Assembly: GCA_934646965.1 (NCBI GenBank) | Contig: CAKUEZ010000014.1 | Span: forward strand, 1-32,252 | Source of the DNA: an uncultured Collinsella sp. | GTDB taxonomy: Bacteria; Actinomycetota; Coriobacteriia; Coriobacteriales; Coriobacteriaceae | Direction of reading: 5' to 3' | DNA: 32,252 bases | Part shown: piece by piece, positions 24,520-32,252 of the stretch | How the letters are laid out: the number at the start of each line of letters is the position of its first letter | Position numbering within the stretch: the stretch's first letter is position 1 | The notes under the pieces: generated by a model | What the model saw: the letters and a program-made list of their open reading frames with translations, nothing else | What the model was told of the DNA's origin: nothing | Databases searched by the model: none | Made by a program: the position numbers and the translations under genes

Positions 24520-25332
24520 TTAGGCTCGCAGCAGCTCGGAGCCGTTGCCGCGATGGCGCTCGATCCAGTCCACAGCAAAGTCGACGAGCTCGCGCTGGCG
24601 CATAAAGCGGATTGTCCCGTTGCCGAGAGGCGCCGCGTGAACCGTGCATTCACGCTCAAAAGCAGCGCCGATCTCGTCGAAATCCTCGCCGTCGACATAG
24701 AGCGTGCGGTATTCCTTCCACACGCGCTGGCCGTTTTCCATAATCGCGCTGTGCTCCACGCAGTCGTGCTTGCCGGGGTATTGCGCGCGGGCATCCGCCA
24801 AATGCAGGGATGTGTTCTTGTTGTAGCCCACGCCCACGAGCAGCACATAGCCGTCCAAATCGTACAGGCGCGCGATGGGCGATCCGTCGCCAAAGATGTT
24901 GCTCAGGTCGTGATTCTCCGTCAGGAACTGAGCGTGCGAGCCGTTTGCCGCCACCGAACGCGCCGGGTGGTCGCTGCGAAGCGTGCCCGGCCACGTGCGG
25001 AACATCTCGGCAACGGCCCCCATCGTATTGGTGGGCGTGATGCGCTTGTCATAGGCTGGCCAGTTGTCACGGATCAGCTGCCACCACTCTTGCGGCTCCT
25101 GCCAATGGACGCCGCTCGCCGGGTCCAAGTTTTTCCACGACTGCGTCGGCATCATGATGGTGCCGGTCTCGCCCACCGTCTGGAACAGCGCCTCGATCAC
25201 CGGCTGCGCACCGCCGCACACATATCCAAGCGAGCTGAGCGAGCAATGGACCATAACCGCCTGCCCCGAGCACATTCCAACGGCAGAAAGCGCATCGAGG
25301 ACATCCTGCTTGAGTACGATTTGTCGGTCCAT
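24520..25332 (-). CDS. AAC(3) family N-acetyltransferase
   Basis: The 270-residue product belongs to the antibiotic_NAT / AAC(3) family, acetyl-CoA-dependent N-acetyltransferases that include aminoglycoside 3-N-acetyltransferases and the BA2930/YokD group. Visible blocks are VMVHCSLSSLGYVCGGAQPV, GTIMMPTQSWKN, a middle WQLIRDNWPAYDKRITPTNT, HPARSVAANGSHAQFLTENH, and VEHSAIMENGQRVWKEYR. Acetylation of aminoglycosides is possible but not shown; many chromosomal members confer little resistance. AAAGGAA precedes the ATG at 25332; the frame to 25380 has no better start. It follows the 3-hydroxyacyl-CoA dehydrogenase-like gene on the same strand, separated by a hairpin. Confidence 0.88.
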   Translation of the reverse strand: MDRQIVLKQDVLDALSAVGMCSGQAVMVHCSLSSLGYVCGGAQPVIEALFQTVGETGTIMMPTQSWKNLDPASGVHWQEPQEWWQLIRDNWPAYDKRITPTNTMGAVAEMFRTWPGTLRSDHPARSVAANGSHAQFLTENHDLSNIFGDGSPIARLYDLDGYVLLVGVGYNKNTSLHLADARAQYPGKHDCVEHSAIMENGQRVWKEYRTLYVDGEDFDEIGAAFERECTVHAAPLGNGTIRFMRQRELVDFAVDWIERHRGNGSELLRA

Positions 25333-25378
25333 TGCCGTTCCTTTCACTTTCCGCACCCCCATCTCGCTGTTAGCAGCC

Positions 25379-25419
25379 AAAAATGATCCATTTTCCTCCG
25401 TCCCCCGGGGATCATTTTT
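25379..25419. repeat. Hairpin element C overlapping a stop codon
   Basis: Perfect 11-bp arms, AAAAATGATCC (25379-25389) and GGATCATTTTT (25409-25419), enclose a 19-nt loop with CCGTCCCCC at 25398-25406. The right arm reaches the first base of the stop codon (25419-25421) of the minus-strand dehydrogenase gene. Its minus-strand T-run could also let it act as a terminator. Confidence 0.8.
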
Positions 25420-26378
25420 TAGTACTTGAAGAAGCCCTCGCCCGAGCTTTCGCCTAGCTTGCCTTCGTCGAGCATCTTCTTGAGGACGGACGCCATAGCC
25501 TTAAAGTTGTAGGGCATCATCATCTTTTTGAGCAGCGGACTCACCAGGCCCGGGACCTTTTGATACTGCATGACGATGTTGTAGGCCGTCTGGATGCCCA
25601 CGGTATCGAACACCCGGAACGGGCCCTTGGGGGCACCGGTGCCGCGCGTCCATGCGAGGTCGATGCTCTTGGGGTCGCTGACGCCCGAGACATACAGGTC
25701 AAGGCCCGAGAGCAGCCACGGCACCAGCATGGAGTTAAGCAGGTAGCCGTTCTTTTCCTTGTTGACGGGCAGCGCCAGCATGCGGATGTCGTTGGCAAAG
25801 TTGACGAGCTCATCGAAGTAGCGCTTGTCGGTCTGGTCCTGGGCCATGACCTCGGTCATGTTGTTCTTCCAGATGGAGTTGGCAAAGTGCAGCGACAGGT
25901 ACTTCTCGGGGCGGCCGGTGTACTTGGCAAAGGTGCTCGGTAACAGCGTGGAGGAGTTGGTGACGATGACGGTCTTTTGCGGCAGAACCGGGGCGAGCTT
26001 CTTGTAGAAGTCGATCTTTGCCTGGGTATCCTCGGCCATGGACTCGATGACCAGGTCGGCGCCGGCCACGGCAGCTGCAAGGTCGAGCTCCAGCTTGAGC
26101 GTGGAGTAGGCACGCTCGACGGCGGCGAGCGCCGCGTCCTTGTCAAAGGGTTTTTCGCTATCGGCAATGCCGGCGCACCACTCGCCCGTGCCGTCCGCCA
26201 TGCCCTCGATGGCCGCGATGTACTCCTCGCGCACATGGTCGATCTTGGGCTGGGTGCGGCCGATGCTGCCCTCGCTGCGTAGCCAAATCGTTACATCGAA
26301 GCCACAGTAGGCAGCCTGGAAGGCAATCTGGCTTCCCAACACACCGCCGCCGGCAACGCAAACAGTCTTGTAGCTCAT
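25419..26378 (-). CDS. 3-hydroxyacyl-CoA dehydrogenase-like NAD(P)-dependent protein
   Basis: The 319-residue product matches 3-hydroxyacyl-CoA / 3-hydroxybutyryl-CoA dehydrogenases. A Rossmann GxGxxG motif (Gly10, Gly12, Gly15 in AGGGVLGSQIAF), the IESMAED and TNSSTLLPS active-site blocks, and the catalytic pair His164 and Glu176 (12 residues apart, as in the family) are all present. The C-terminal all-helical domain ends GEGFFKY, as usual. GAGAGGA lies 8 nt before the ATG. It interconverts 3-hydroxyacyl-CoA and 3-oxoacyl-CoA by family; chain length is not readable. It sits downstream of a CoA-dehydratase activase gene on the same strand, but 417 gene-free bases and a terminator separate them, so it is not clearly in the same operon. 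Confidence 0.88.
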   Translation of the reverse strand: MSYKTVCVAGGGVLGSQIAFQAAYCGFDVTIWLRSEGSIGRTQPKIDHVREEYIAAIEGMADGTGEWCAGIADSEKPFDKDAALAAVERAYSTLKLELDLAAAVAGADLVIESMAEDTQAKIDFYKKLAPVLPQKTVIVTNSSTLLPSTFAKYTGRPEKYLSLHFANSIWKNNMTEVMAQDQTDKRYFDELVNFANDIRMLALPVNKEKNGYLLNSMLVPWLLSGLDLYVSGVSDPKSIDLAWTRGTGAPKGPFRVFDTVGIQTAYNIVMQYQKVPGLVSPLLKKMMMPYNFKAMASVLKKMLDEGKLGESSGEGFFKY

Positions 26379-26547
26379 AGGAACAGTCCTCTCTTACGTA
26401 ATTCCATAGATGTGCATTTATTCAACCGTAAGAGGGCTGCGCGCTGGAGGTGGGTTCTATAAACGGACAGTATTTTGCCGCGAACGGCTACACCTGTTCA
26501 TTATCTCGGAGTTCCGAATGCCATTTTTGGCGTCGTTGGCGCATCGT

Positions 26548-26678
26548 TTTCGGAAGTATGCGGCAAATTTTGGAACCCTCGAGCACACTCCATTTTTTCG
26601 CCAATAAAACCGCAGGTACAGAGCTTGGACATACACGGTGTGCTCGGCCTATCGAGATTTTGCCGCATACTTCCGAAA
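26548..26678. repeat. Long imperfect palindrome (MITE-like)
   Basis: Perfect 20-bp terminal arms (26548-26567 with 26659-26678) are followed inward by equal 12-nt unpaired segments and then a second perfect 9-bp pair (26580-26588 with 26638-26646). The equal spacing on both sides suggests one ancestral hairpin that has decayed in part. No transposase is encoded. Confidence 0.75.
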
Positions 26679-26732
26679 TCTAGGCTCGCATGGGGTGACA
26701 ACAAGGCCACTTACACCACATATGTCCAACAA

Positions 26733-26767
26733 AAACGGGTGGTAGCCGGTACGGCTACCACCCGTTT
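26733..26767 (-). terminator. Terminator of the activase gene
   Basis: A 16-bp perfect stem (26733-26748 with 26752-26767) and a 3-nt loop are followed on the minus strand by TTGTTGG after a T-rich arm end (TTTTT). It lies about 30 nt beyond the activase stop codon. Confidence 0.85.
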
Positions 26768-26795
26768 GTCTTATATGCGGCTCGAAGCAACCCGG

Positions 26796-29700
26796 CTACT
26801 TCTTAATACCGCGTCCCAGGCGCTTGGCGACCGATGCCACGGCCTCCTCGCTCGCCGAGTCGCAGCTCACGCAACCGTCGTGAGCACGCATCTGGCCGGT
26901 GACCTCGTCCATCGCGAGCGGCGCCACCTTCTCGAGCTTAAAGCCCTTGCCGGCGCGCATGTTTTCCTTGGCCACGCTGATCATGAGCTTAATGCGGTTG
27001 AGCTGGTTGACCTCGGACGCACCGGGGTCGTAGTCCACCGCGACAATGTTGCTCTCGGGGTGCTGACGGCGCAGTTCCTTGATCACGGCCTTGCCCACCA
27101 CGTGATTGGGCAGGCACGCGAAGGGCTGCGTACAGATGATGTTGGGCGCGCCATGGTCAATCAGGTCGAGCATCTCGGCCGTGAGCAACCAGCCCTCGCC
27201 CATGTTGTTGCACACCGAAAGCACCGTACGGGCCTTGTCAGCCATGGTGCCGATGCGCTCGGGCGCCTCAAAGCGCTCGGACTTCTCGAGCAGCTCTTCC
27301 ACCGGCGTGCGCATCCAGTCCACGAGCTTGATGAGCGCCTGCATGCCCGCACGCGACGTGGCGGAGCTTCCCAGCTCGTCTTTCTGCAGCTCGGCATTGC
27401 TCATGGAGTACAGGAAGAAGTCGAGCAGGCCCGGAACCACGGCCTCGCAGCCCTCGCGCTCGATGACATCGACCACGTGGTTGTTGGCCGTAGGGTGGAA
27501 CTTGACCAGAATCTCGCCGACCACGCCCACGCGCGGCTTGGTGCCCTCGCCCACGAGCGGCATGGTGTCGAACGCGCGGATGGCCTCGCGGCACAGCTTG
27601 GTGTAGTTGTGGCGGTTGAACTTAGGCGCCAGCTTGCGGGCGCGCGCCATGTACTCCTCGTAGAGCGCGTTGGCGGCACCGGGCGTGGCCTCGTACGGAC
27701 GGCAGCGATAGAGCATCTGCATCATCACGTCACCAAAGAGCACCGCGTAGACTGCCTGCTTAAGCAGCGCCGGCGTAATCTTAAAGCCGGGGTTGTCCTC
27801 GCCGAGCGCCACAGCCGAAAGCGAGATCACCGGAATCTCGGGGTGGCCGCTCTCGCGCAGGGCCTTGCGAATGAGCGCGATGTAGTTGGTGGCACGGCAG
27901 CCGCCGCCGGTCTGGCTGATGACCACGGCCGTCTTGGACAGGTCGTAGCGACCGCTCTCGATGGCCTCCATGATCTGGCCCGTCACCAGAATCGACGGGT
28001 AGCAGATGTCGTTATTCACGTAGCGCAGGCCCGCCTCGACGGCGTCGTGGTCGGTCGAGGGCAGCAGCTCCAAGTTGTAGCCGGCACCGCGGAATACCTC
28101 TTTGACCAGGTCAAAGTGAATCGGTGCCATCTGCGGGCACAGGATGGTATAACCCTCGTCGCGCATCTGCTCGGTAAAGGGCACCTTGGGCCACGCGGTC
28201 GAAGCGCTCTCGCGCTGGGCCTCAAACGTGTACTTGCGGCTCGCGAACGCGGGGGCATCCGTGGAGGGTGCCACCGGCGCGGCGTCACCCTGCTCGTAGG
28301 TCTCGCCTGCGGCCGTGGCCTCGGCCAGGCGCTCGGCCTCCTGGTCCTTAAGCGCGGCCATGAGCGAGCGGATGCGGATGCGTGCGGCGCCCAGGTTGGA
28401 CACCTCGTCAATCTTGAGCACGGTGTAGATCTTGCCGCTGGCCTCCAGGATCTCCTGTACCTGGTCGGTGGTCAGGGCGTCCAGGCCGCAGCCGAAGGAG
28501 TTGAGCTGGATCAGGTCCAGGTCGTTGCGCATCGTCACAAAGCGGGCGACGGCATACAGGCGGCTGTGGTACATCCACTGGTCGACGACACGGATCGGAC
28601 GCTCGGGCTTCACCAGATGCGCAAGCGAATCCTCGGTAAAGACCGCAAAGCCAAAACTCGAGATAAGCTCGGGCAGGGCGTGGTTGATCTCGGGGTCGTT
28701 ATGGTAGGGGCGACCGGCGAGCACGATGCCGTGGCCGCCGTGGTCCTCGACCCACTTAAGGGCTTCCTCGCCCATGGTCTGGATGTCCTCGTGGAAACGA
28801 GCATCGGCCTCAAAGGCGGCGTTGACGGCGGCGTCGACCTCGGAGCGCGTGATCTTGGGACCGCGCACGCGACCGCGACCGGCCTCGGCGTCGGCCACGC
28901 GGTCGACGGCGAGCACCTGGTACAGGCGGCGCTTGAGCTCGGTCTTATCGTGATACGGCACAAACGGATACAGGAACTCGATGTTCTGCTCGCGGATCTC
29001 GTCGATGTTGAGCGCCAGCGCCGTGGGATAGCTCATGACGATGGGGCAGTTGTAGCAGTTGCCGGCAGTCGGATCCTCCTTGCGCTCCCAGCGCACGCAC
29101 GGCATCCAAATGAAGTCGACATCGCGGTCGATAAGGTTCATCACGTGGCCGTGGCTCATCTTGGCCGGATAGCACACGCTCTCGGACGGCATGGACTCGA
29201 TGCCCGCCTGGTAGGTCTTTTTGCTCGACTGGTCGGACAGCTGCACGCTAAAGCCCAGGCGCGTAAAGAACGCGTGCCAGAAGGGGTAGTTCTCGTACAT
29301 GTTGAGCGCGCGCGGGATGCCCACGGTGCCGCGCGGGGCCTCGTCGGGGCTTAGCACCTCGCGGTTAAAGAGCAGCTCGTTTTTCTTTTTGAAGAGGTTG
29401 GGGGCCTCGGTCTTTTGCTTTTTGTGACCGGCGCCCTTCTCGCAGCGGTTGCCGGTGATGAAGCGCCTGCCGCCGCCAAAGTCGTTGACGGTGAGCTGGC
29501 AGTTGTTGGAGCAGCGGCCGCAGCGGACGTGCTTTTGCGTCACGGTGAGGTGCGCGATGTCCTCGGCCGAAAGGATGGTCGAGACGCCGTCGGCGCCGGC
29601 GCGATCGCGGGCAAGTAGGGCCGCACCGTAGGCACCCATGCAGCCGGCGATGTCGGGGCGCACGGCATGAACACCGGTGAGCTGCTCAAACGCGCGCAGC

Positions 29701-31583
29701 GTGGCATCGGACATAAAGGTGCCGCCCTGGACGATCACCTGGCTGCCGATCTCCTTGGGATCGCGCAGCTTAATGACCTTGAACAGGGCGTTCTTGATGA
29801 CGGAGTAGGACAGGCCGGCAGCGATGTCGCCCACCGTGGCGCCTTCCTTTTGCGCCTGCTTGACGCGCGAGTTCATAAAGACCGTGCAGCGGCTGCCCAG
29901 GTCGACAGGGGCCTTGGCGTGGATAGCGGCGTCGGCAAACGCGCGCACGTCCATGTTCATGGACACGGCGAAGCTCTCGATAAAGCTACCGCAGCCCGAC
30001 GAGCAGGCCTCGTTGAGCATGATGTGCTCAATCACGCCGTCCTTCACGCGCAGGCACTTCATGTCCTGACCGCCAATGTCCAGGATGAACTCGACGCCGG
30101 GCAGGAACGCCTTGGCGCCGCGCAGGTGCGCGACGGTCTCGATCTCGCCGGAGTCGGCCTTGAGGGCCTCGATGAGCAGCGCCTCGCCATAACCGGTAGT
30201 GGTCACGTGGCCGATGGTGCAACCGGCAGGGATGTGGTTGTAGAAATCGGCCATGATGACCTTGGCCGTACCCAAGATGTCGCCGTTGTTGTTGCCGTAC
30301 CAGGTGTGCAGCAACTGGCCGTCCTCGCCCACGAGCGCGGCCTTCATCGTGGTGGAACCGGCGTCGATACCAATGAACACGCGGCCGGTGTAGCCATGGA
30401 GCTTGCCCTTGGGGACGACCTCGGTGTCGTGACGGTTCTTGAACTCGGCATAGTCCTCGTCGGTGGCAAAGAGCGGATCCAGGCGCTCGACCTCGGCGCC
30501 CTGTGTGTCGCCCAGGCTGTCGATGGCATCGATGAGCTGCGGGAACGTGCTGAGCTTGTTGGACTCGTGCGCCATGGCGGCGCCGCTCGCCACAAACAGG
30601 TGGGCGTTTTGGGGCACGATGCGGTGATCCTCGTCCAGGTTGAGCGTAAGGTAGAAGCGGTGACGCAGCTCGGAGAGGTACTGCAGCGGGCCGCCCAGGA
30701 AGGCGACGTTGCCGCGAATGGGTCGGCCGCATGCCAGGCCCGAGATGGTCTGGGTCACGACGGCCTGGAAGATGGACGCTGCCACGTCCTCGGGGCGGGC
30801 ACCCTCGTTGAGCAGCGGCTGGACGTCGGTCTTGGCGAAGACGCCGCAGCGGCTGGCGATGGGATAGATGGTAGTGGCGTTGGCCGCGAGCTTATTGAGG
30901 CCGCTCGCGTCGGTGTGCAGCAGGGTTGCCATCTGGTCGATGAACGCGCCCGTACCGCCGGCGCAGGTGCCGTTCATGCGCTGCTCGATGCCGTTATCGA
31001 AGTAGATGATCTTGGCATCCTCGCCGCCCAACTCGATGGCGACGTCGGTGGCGGGGATGAGGGTCTCGACGGCGCGCTTGCTGGCGATGACCTCCTGGAC
31101 AAACTCCAGATCGAGCCACTGGGACAGCAGCAGACCGCCCGAACCGGTGATGGCGCAGGTCATCTGGGCCGTCGGCAGCACGGTCGCGGCGCCCTCGAAC
31201 AGGTCGCGAGCGCAGGCGCGGACATCGGTGTGATGGCGCTGATACTTGGCGTAGACGATCTGGTTGTCGTCGTTGAGCACAGCGAGCTTGACGGTGGTGG
31301 AGCCCACGTCGATGCCCAGGTGCAGGTTGCCGCGGGCGTTCTCGGGGTTAAAGATTGCGCCTTCGGGGGCCTGGGCGGCGGTGACGGCTACGGACTCGGC
31401 GGTAACGACGGGTTCGCTAGCGGCGAGTGCCTCCCCCGCCGCGTTCTTGGCATCGGCAACTGCCTCGGCAACTTTCTCGGCAGCGGCGGTCGCAGCCTTC
31501 TGCGCGACGTCCACCACGGCGGGCGCGGCCTCGCGTGCGGCAGCGACCACACGGTCCTTAATGCCCTCGACGAGTTTGCTCAT
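26796..31583 (-). CDS. Fused double CoA-dehydratase activase / HgdB-like Fe-S protein
   Basis: The 1595-residue product fuses several parts. Residues 1-75 are an Ala/Lys/Glu-rich helical segment. Two BcrAD/BadFG ASKHA ATPase domains follow, each with a phosphate loop (LGIDVGSTTVK near 90; IGIDAGSTTMK near 405) and [4Fe-4S] cysteines: Cys207 (NGTCAGGTGAF) and Cys246 in the first, Cys527/531 (NEACSSGCGSF) and Cys566 in the second. A Cys cluster CGRCSNNC (688-695), a DUF2229 region (PRALNMYENYPFWHAFF, about 755) and an HgdB-like reductase region (CPQMAPIHFDL, NNDICYPSIL, SQTGGGCRATNY, about 1140-1230) follow. It ends with DGCVSCDS. Activases use ATP to push one electron into 2-hydroxyacyl-CoA dehydratases; the substrate of this fused group is unknown. 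GAGGAG precedes the ATG. It lies 12 nt after a TetR gene. Confidence 0.9.
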   Translation of the reverse strand: MSKLVEGIKDRVVAAAREAAPAVVDVAQKAATAAAEKVAEAVADAKNAAGEALAASEPVVTAESVAVTAAQAPEGAIFNPENARGNLHLGIDVGSTTVKLAVLNDDNQIVYAKYQRHHTDVRACARDLFEGAATVLPTAQMTCAITGSGGLLLSQWLDLEFVQEVIASKRAVETLIPATDVAIELGGEDAKIIYFDNGIEQRMNGTCAGGTGAFIDQMATLLHTDASGLNKLAANATTIYPIASRCGVFAKTDVQPLLNEGARPEDVAASIFQAVVTQTISGLACGRPIRGNVAFLGGPLQYLSELRHRFYLTLNLDEDHRIVPQNAHLFVASGAAMAHESNKLSTFPQLIDAIDSLGDTQGAEVERLDPLFATDEDYAEFKNRHDTEVVPKGKLHGYTGRVFIGIDAGSTTMKAALVGEDGQLLHTWYGNNNGDILGTAKVIMADFYNHIPAGCTIGHVTTTGYGEALLIEALKADSGEIETVAHLRGAKAFLPGVEFILDIGGQDMKCLRVKDGVIEHIMLNEACSSGCGSFIESFAVSMNMDVRAFADAAIHAKAPVDLGSRCTVFMNSRVKQAQKEGATVGDIAAGLSYSVIKNALFKVIKLRDPKEIGSQVIVQGGTFMSDATLRAFEQLTGVHAVRPDIAGCMGAYGAALLARDRAGADGVSTILSAEDIAHLTVTQKHVRCGRCSNNCQLTVNDFGGGRRFITGNRCEKGAGHKKQKTEAPNLFKKKNELLFNREVLSPDEAPRGTVGIPRALNMYENYPFWHAFFTRLGFSVQLSDQSSKKTYQAGIESMPSESVCYPAKMSHGHVMNLIDRDVDFIWMPCVRWERKEDPTAGNCYNCPIVMSYPTALALNIDEIREQNIEFLYPFVPYHDKTELKRRLYQVLAVDRVADAEAGRGRVRGPKITRSEVDAAVNAAFEADARFHEDIQTMGEEALKWVEDHGGHGIVLAGRPYHNDPEINHALPELISSFGFAVFTEDSLAHLVKPERPIRVVDQWMYHSRLYAVARFVTMRNDLDLIQLNSFGCGLDALTTDQVQEILEASGKIYTVLKIDEVSNLGAARIRIRSLMAALKDQEAERLAEATAAGETYEQGDAAPVAPSTDAPAFASRKYTFEAQRESASTAWPKVPFTEQMRDEGYTILCPQMAPIHFDLVKEVFRGAGYNLELLPSTDHDAVEAGLRYVNNDICYPSILVTGQIMEAIESGRYDLSKTAVVISQTGGGCRATNYIALIRKALRESGHPEIPVISLSAVALGEDNPGFKITPALLKQAVYAVLFGDVMMQMLYRCRPYEATPGAANALYEEYMARARKLAPKFNRHNYTKLCREAIRAFDTMPLVGEGTKPRVGVVGEILVKFHPTANNHVVDVIEREGCEAVVPGLLDFFLYSMSNAELQKDELGSSATSRAGMQALIKLVDWMRTPVEELLEKSERFEAPERIGTMADKARTVLSVCNNMGEGWLLTAEMLDLIDHGAPNIICTQPFACLPNHVVGKAVIKELRRQHPESNIVAVDYDPGASEVNQLNRIKLMISVAKENMRAGKGFKLEKVAPLAMDEVTGQMRAHDGCVSCDSASEEAVASVAKRLGRGIKK

Positions 31584-31595
31584 CTGTCTCTCCTC

Positions 31596-32252
31596 TTAGT
31601 TGTTGGACTCGACGGTTGCGGTGGTGTCGGCCGCGTCCTCGAGCTGTAGATTCAATAGCTTCATGCCGTATTCCGGCACGTTGATATCGATGGGTTGGCC
31701 ATACAGGTCGCCGGGGCGCACAAAAGCGATGACCGTCATGATGCGCGCCATAGTCTCGGGTGATTCGGCAAGGCCGCGCTCAAACCAACGCTGGATCATG
31801 CCGACCTCGGCGCTCACGACATAGGTGACGTAGTAGTCAAAAAAGGTGCCCAGCGCCAGGCCCAAAATGCCTGTCTGTGCACGCGGCACCACGGCCTCGC
31901 GCGCCGTATCGATGATCCTTTTAATGAAGGCGGGGTCGCCGCCAGAGCCCAGCAGGGCACCGATAAGATCGCGATTGGCCGCAAGATAGCGCAGCAGCTC
32001 AACCGAACCGGGTGCCGGCTCGAGTTCGTCAATGTTGCGATAAAGATCGGGCAGTTTAGCTGCGGTGATAAGCTCTACGCAATCGCGGATCTCGGTCAGC
32101 AGGCCGTCCTCGATCTGGTTGATAAAGTCGGGAATATCGCGATAGTGCGAATAGAACGTGCGGCGCGTGAGGCCGGCACGCTCGGTAAGCGACGCGACGT
32201 TAATGCGCGAAAGATCGCCGCCTTCGGCAAGCTCGTTGGCAAGTGCCTGGCG
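31596..32252 (-). CDS. TetR family transcriptional regulator (N-terminus cut by window end)
   Basis: At least 218 residues are present; the frame runs off the window at 32252, so the start is not seen. The visible N-terminal part holds a TetR helix-turn-helix (INVASLTERAGLTRRTFYSH, then YRDIPDFI). A ligand-binding C-terminal domain of about 160 residues follows (ALGTFFDYYVTYVVSAEVGM). Its stop lies 12 nt before the start of the activase gene on the same strand, so the two are very likely co-transcribed and the regulator probably controls its own operon. The ligand is unknown; an acyl-CoA or related metabolite would fit the context, but that is inference. Confidence 0.88.
   Translation of the reverse strand, partial: RQALANELAEGGDLSRINVASLTERAGLTRRTFYSHYRDIPDFINQIEDGLLTEIRDCVELITAAKLPDLYRNIDELEPAPGSVELLRYLAANRDLIGALLGSGGDPAFIKRIIDTAREAVVPRAQTGILGLALGTFFDYYVTYVVSAEVGMIQRWFERGLAESPETMARIMTVIAFVRPGDLYGQPIDINVPEYGMKLLNLQLEDAADTTATVESNN

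Larger units (their letters stand above)
26379..26795. other. Gene-free interval with a MITE-like palindrome
   Basis: No convincing gene is seen. The interval holds the long imperfect palindrome at 26548-26678, the activase terminator at 26733-26767, and the leader of the dehydrogenase gene up to about 26450. Short frames through the palindrome (e.g. 26501-26710, minus strand) are better explained by the repeat than by a protein. Confidence 0.65.

Noticed and set aside
24520..25332. Calling the AAC(3)-family gene an aminoglycoside resistance gene
   Set aside because: Family membership is clear, but many chromosomal members do not confer resistance, and the context is metabolic with no mobile element.
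26501..26710. 69-codon minus-strand frame in the 26.4-26.8 kb gap
   Set aside because: It lies almost entirely inside the nested palindrome and has no ribosome site I can support, so the repeat explains it better.
26475..29354. 959-codon plus-strand frame opposite the activase gene
   Set aside because: It is a shadow of the strongly supported activase fusion, with Arg/His/Leu/Val-rich composition and no recognisable domain.
29667..31649. 660-codon plus-strand frame opposite the activase N-terminal half
   Set aside because: Same reason: composition typical of an antisense frame in high-GC DNA, and no ribosome site or domain.

Overview
The window looks like a chromosomal segment of a high-GC anaerobic actinobacterium, most probably a gut Coriobacteriia close to Collinsella. 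This is inferred from several things: the roughly 60% GC composition; an amaP/DUF2273/asp23 operon; an OPT transporter; a DUF6020-type membrane protein; a fused 2-hydroxyacyl-CoA dehydratase activase; an LAxTG-anchored coiled-coil surface protein; and short dispersed hairpin elements of a kind I associate with Collinsella. No rRNA, tRNA, CRISPR array, transposase or phage gene was seen. Most genes lie on the minus strand. The plus-strand genes are an M20 amidohydrolase, an OPT transporter and a DUF389 membrane protein.

Layout. 1-285: no gene, a cluster of inverted repeats. 286-3555: a divergent pair of metal-dependent amidohydrolases (YtcJ-like and M20). 3589-6415: an envelope module of two zinc-ribbon membrane proteins and a DUF2752 protein, bounded by terminators. 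6565-7587: YitT-family transporter. 7703-9276: envelope-stress operon amaP - DUF2273 - asp23/gls24. 9335-10248: yebC with its terminator. 10381-13563: a DUF6020-type polytopic membrane protein and lgt, separated and followed by dispersed hairpins. 13673-15583: NifU C-terminal-like protein, dCMP deaminase and type III pantothenate kinase (coaX). 15776-17479: OPT transporter, divergent from coaX. 17683-21216: a large surface protein with signal peptide, long Ala-rich coiled coils, a central CAP/SCP domain and a C-terminal LAQTG sortase signal. 21505-22644: DUF389 protein. 22697-24433: exported arylsulfate sulfotransferase lipoprotein. 24520-25332: AAC(3)-family acetyltransferase. 25419-26378: 3-hydroxyacyl-CoA dehydrogenase-like protein. 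26379-26795: gene-free, with a long imperfect palindrome. 26796-32252: a 1595-aa fused CoA-dehydratase activase/reductase-like protein preceded by a TetR-family regulator cut by the window end.

How the parts relate. Cell-envelope functions dominate the left and middle: lipoprotein maturation (lgt), alkaline-shock anchoring, zinc-ribbon membrane proteins and a sortase-anchored surface protein. The right third is metabolic: aryl-sulfate transfer, beta-hydroxyacyl-CoA chemistry and radical-type dehydratase activation under a TetR regulator. The points most worth following are four. (1) A family of small hairpins sharing a C(C)TGTCCC-like core, set against the 3' ends of minus-strand genes. (2) An identical 12-bp palindrome upstream of the surface protein and of a zinc-ribbon gene. 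(3) The modular surface protein, whose CAP domain is visibly AT-richer than its flanks. (4) The giant activase fusion, with an extra Ala-rich N-terminal helix region.
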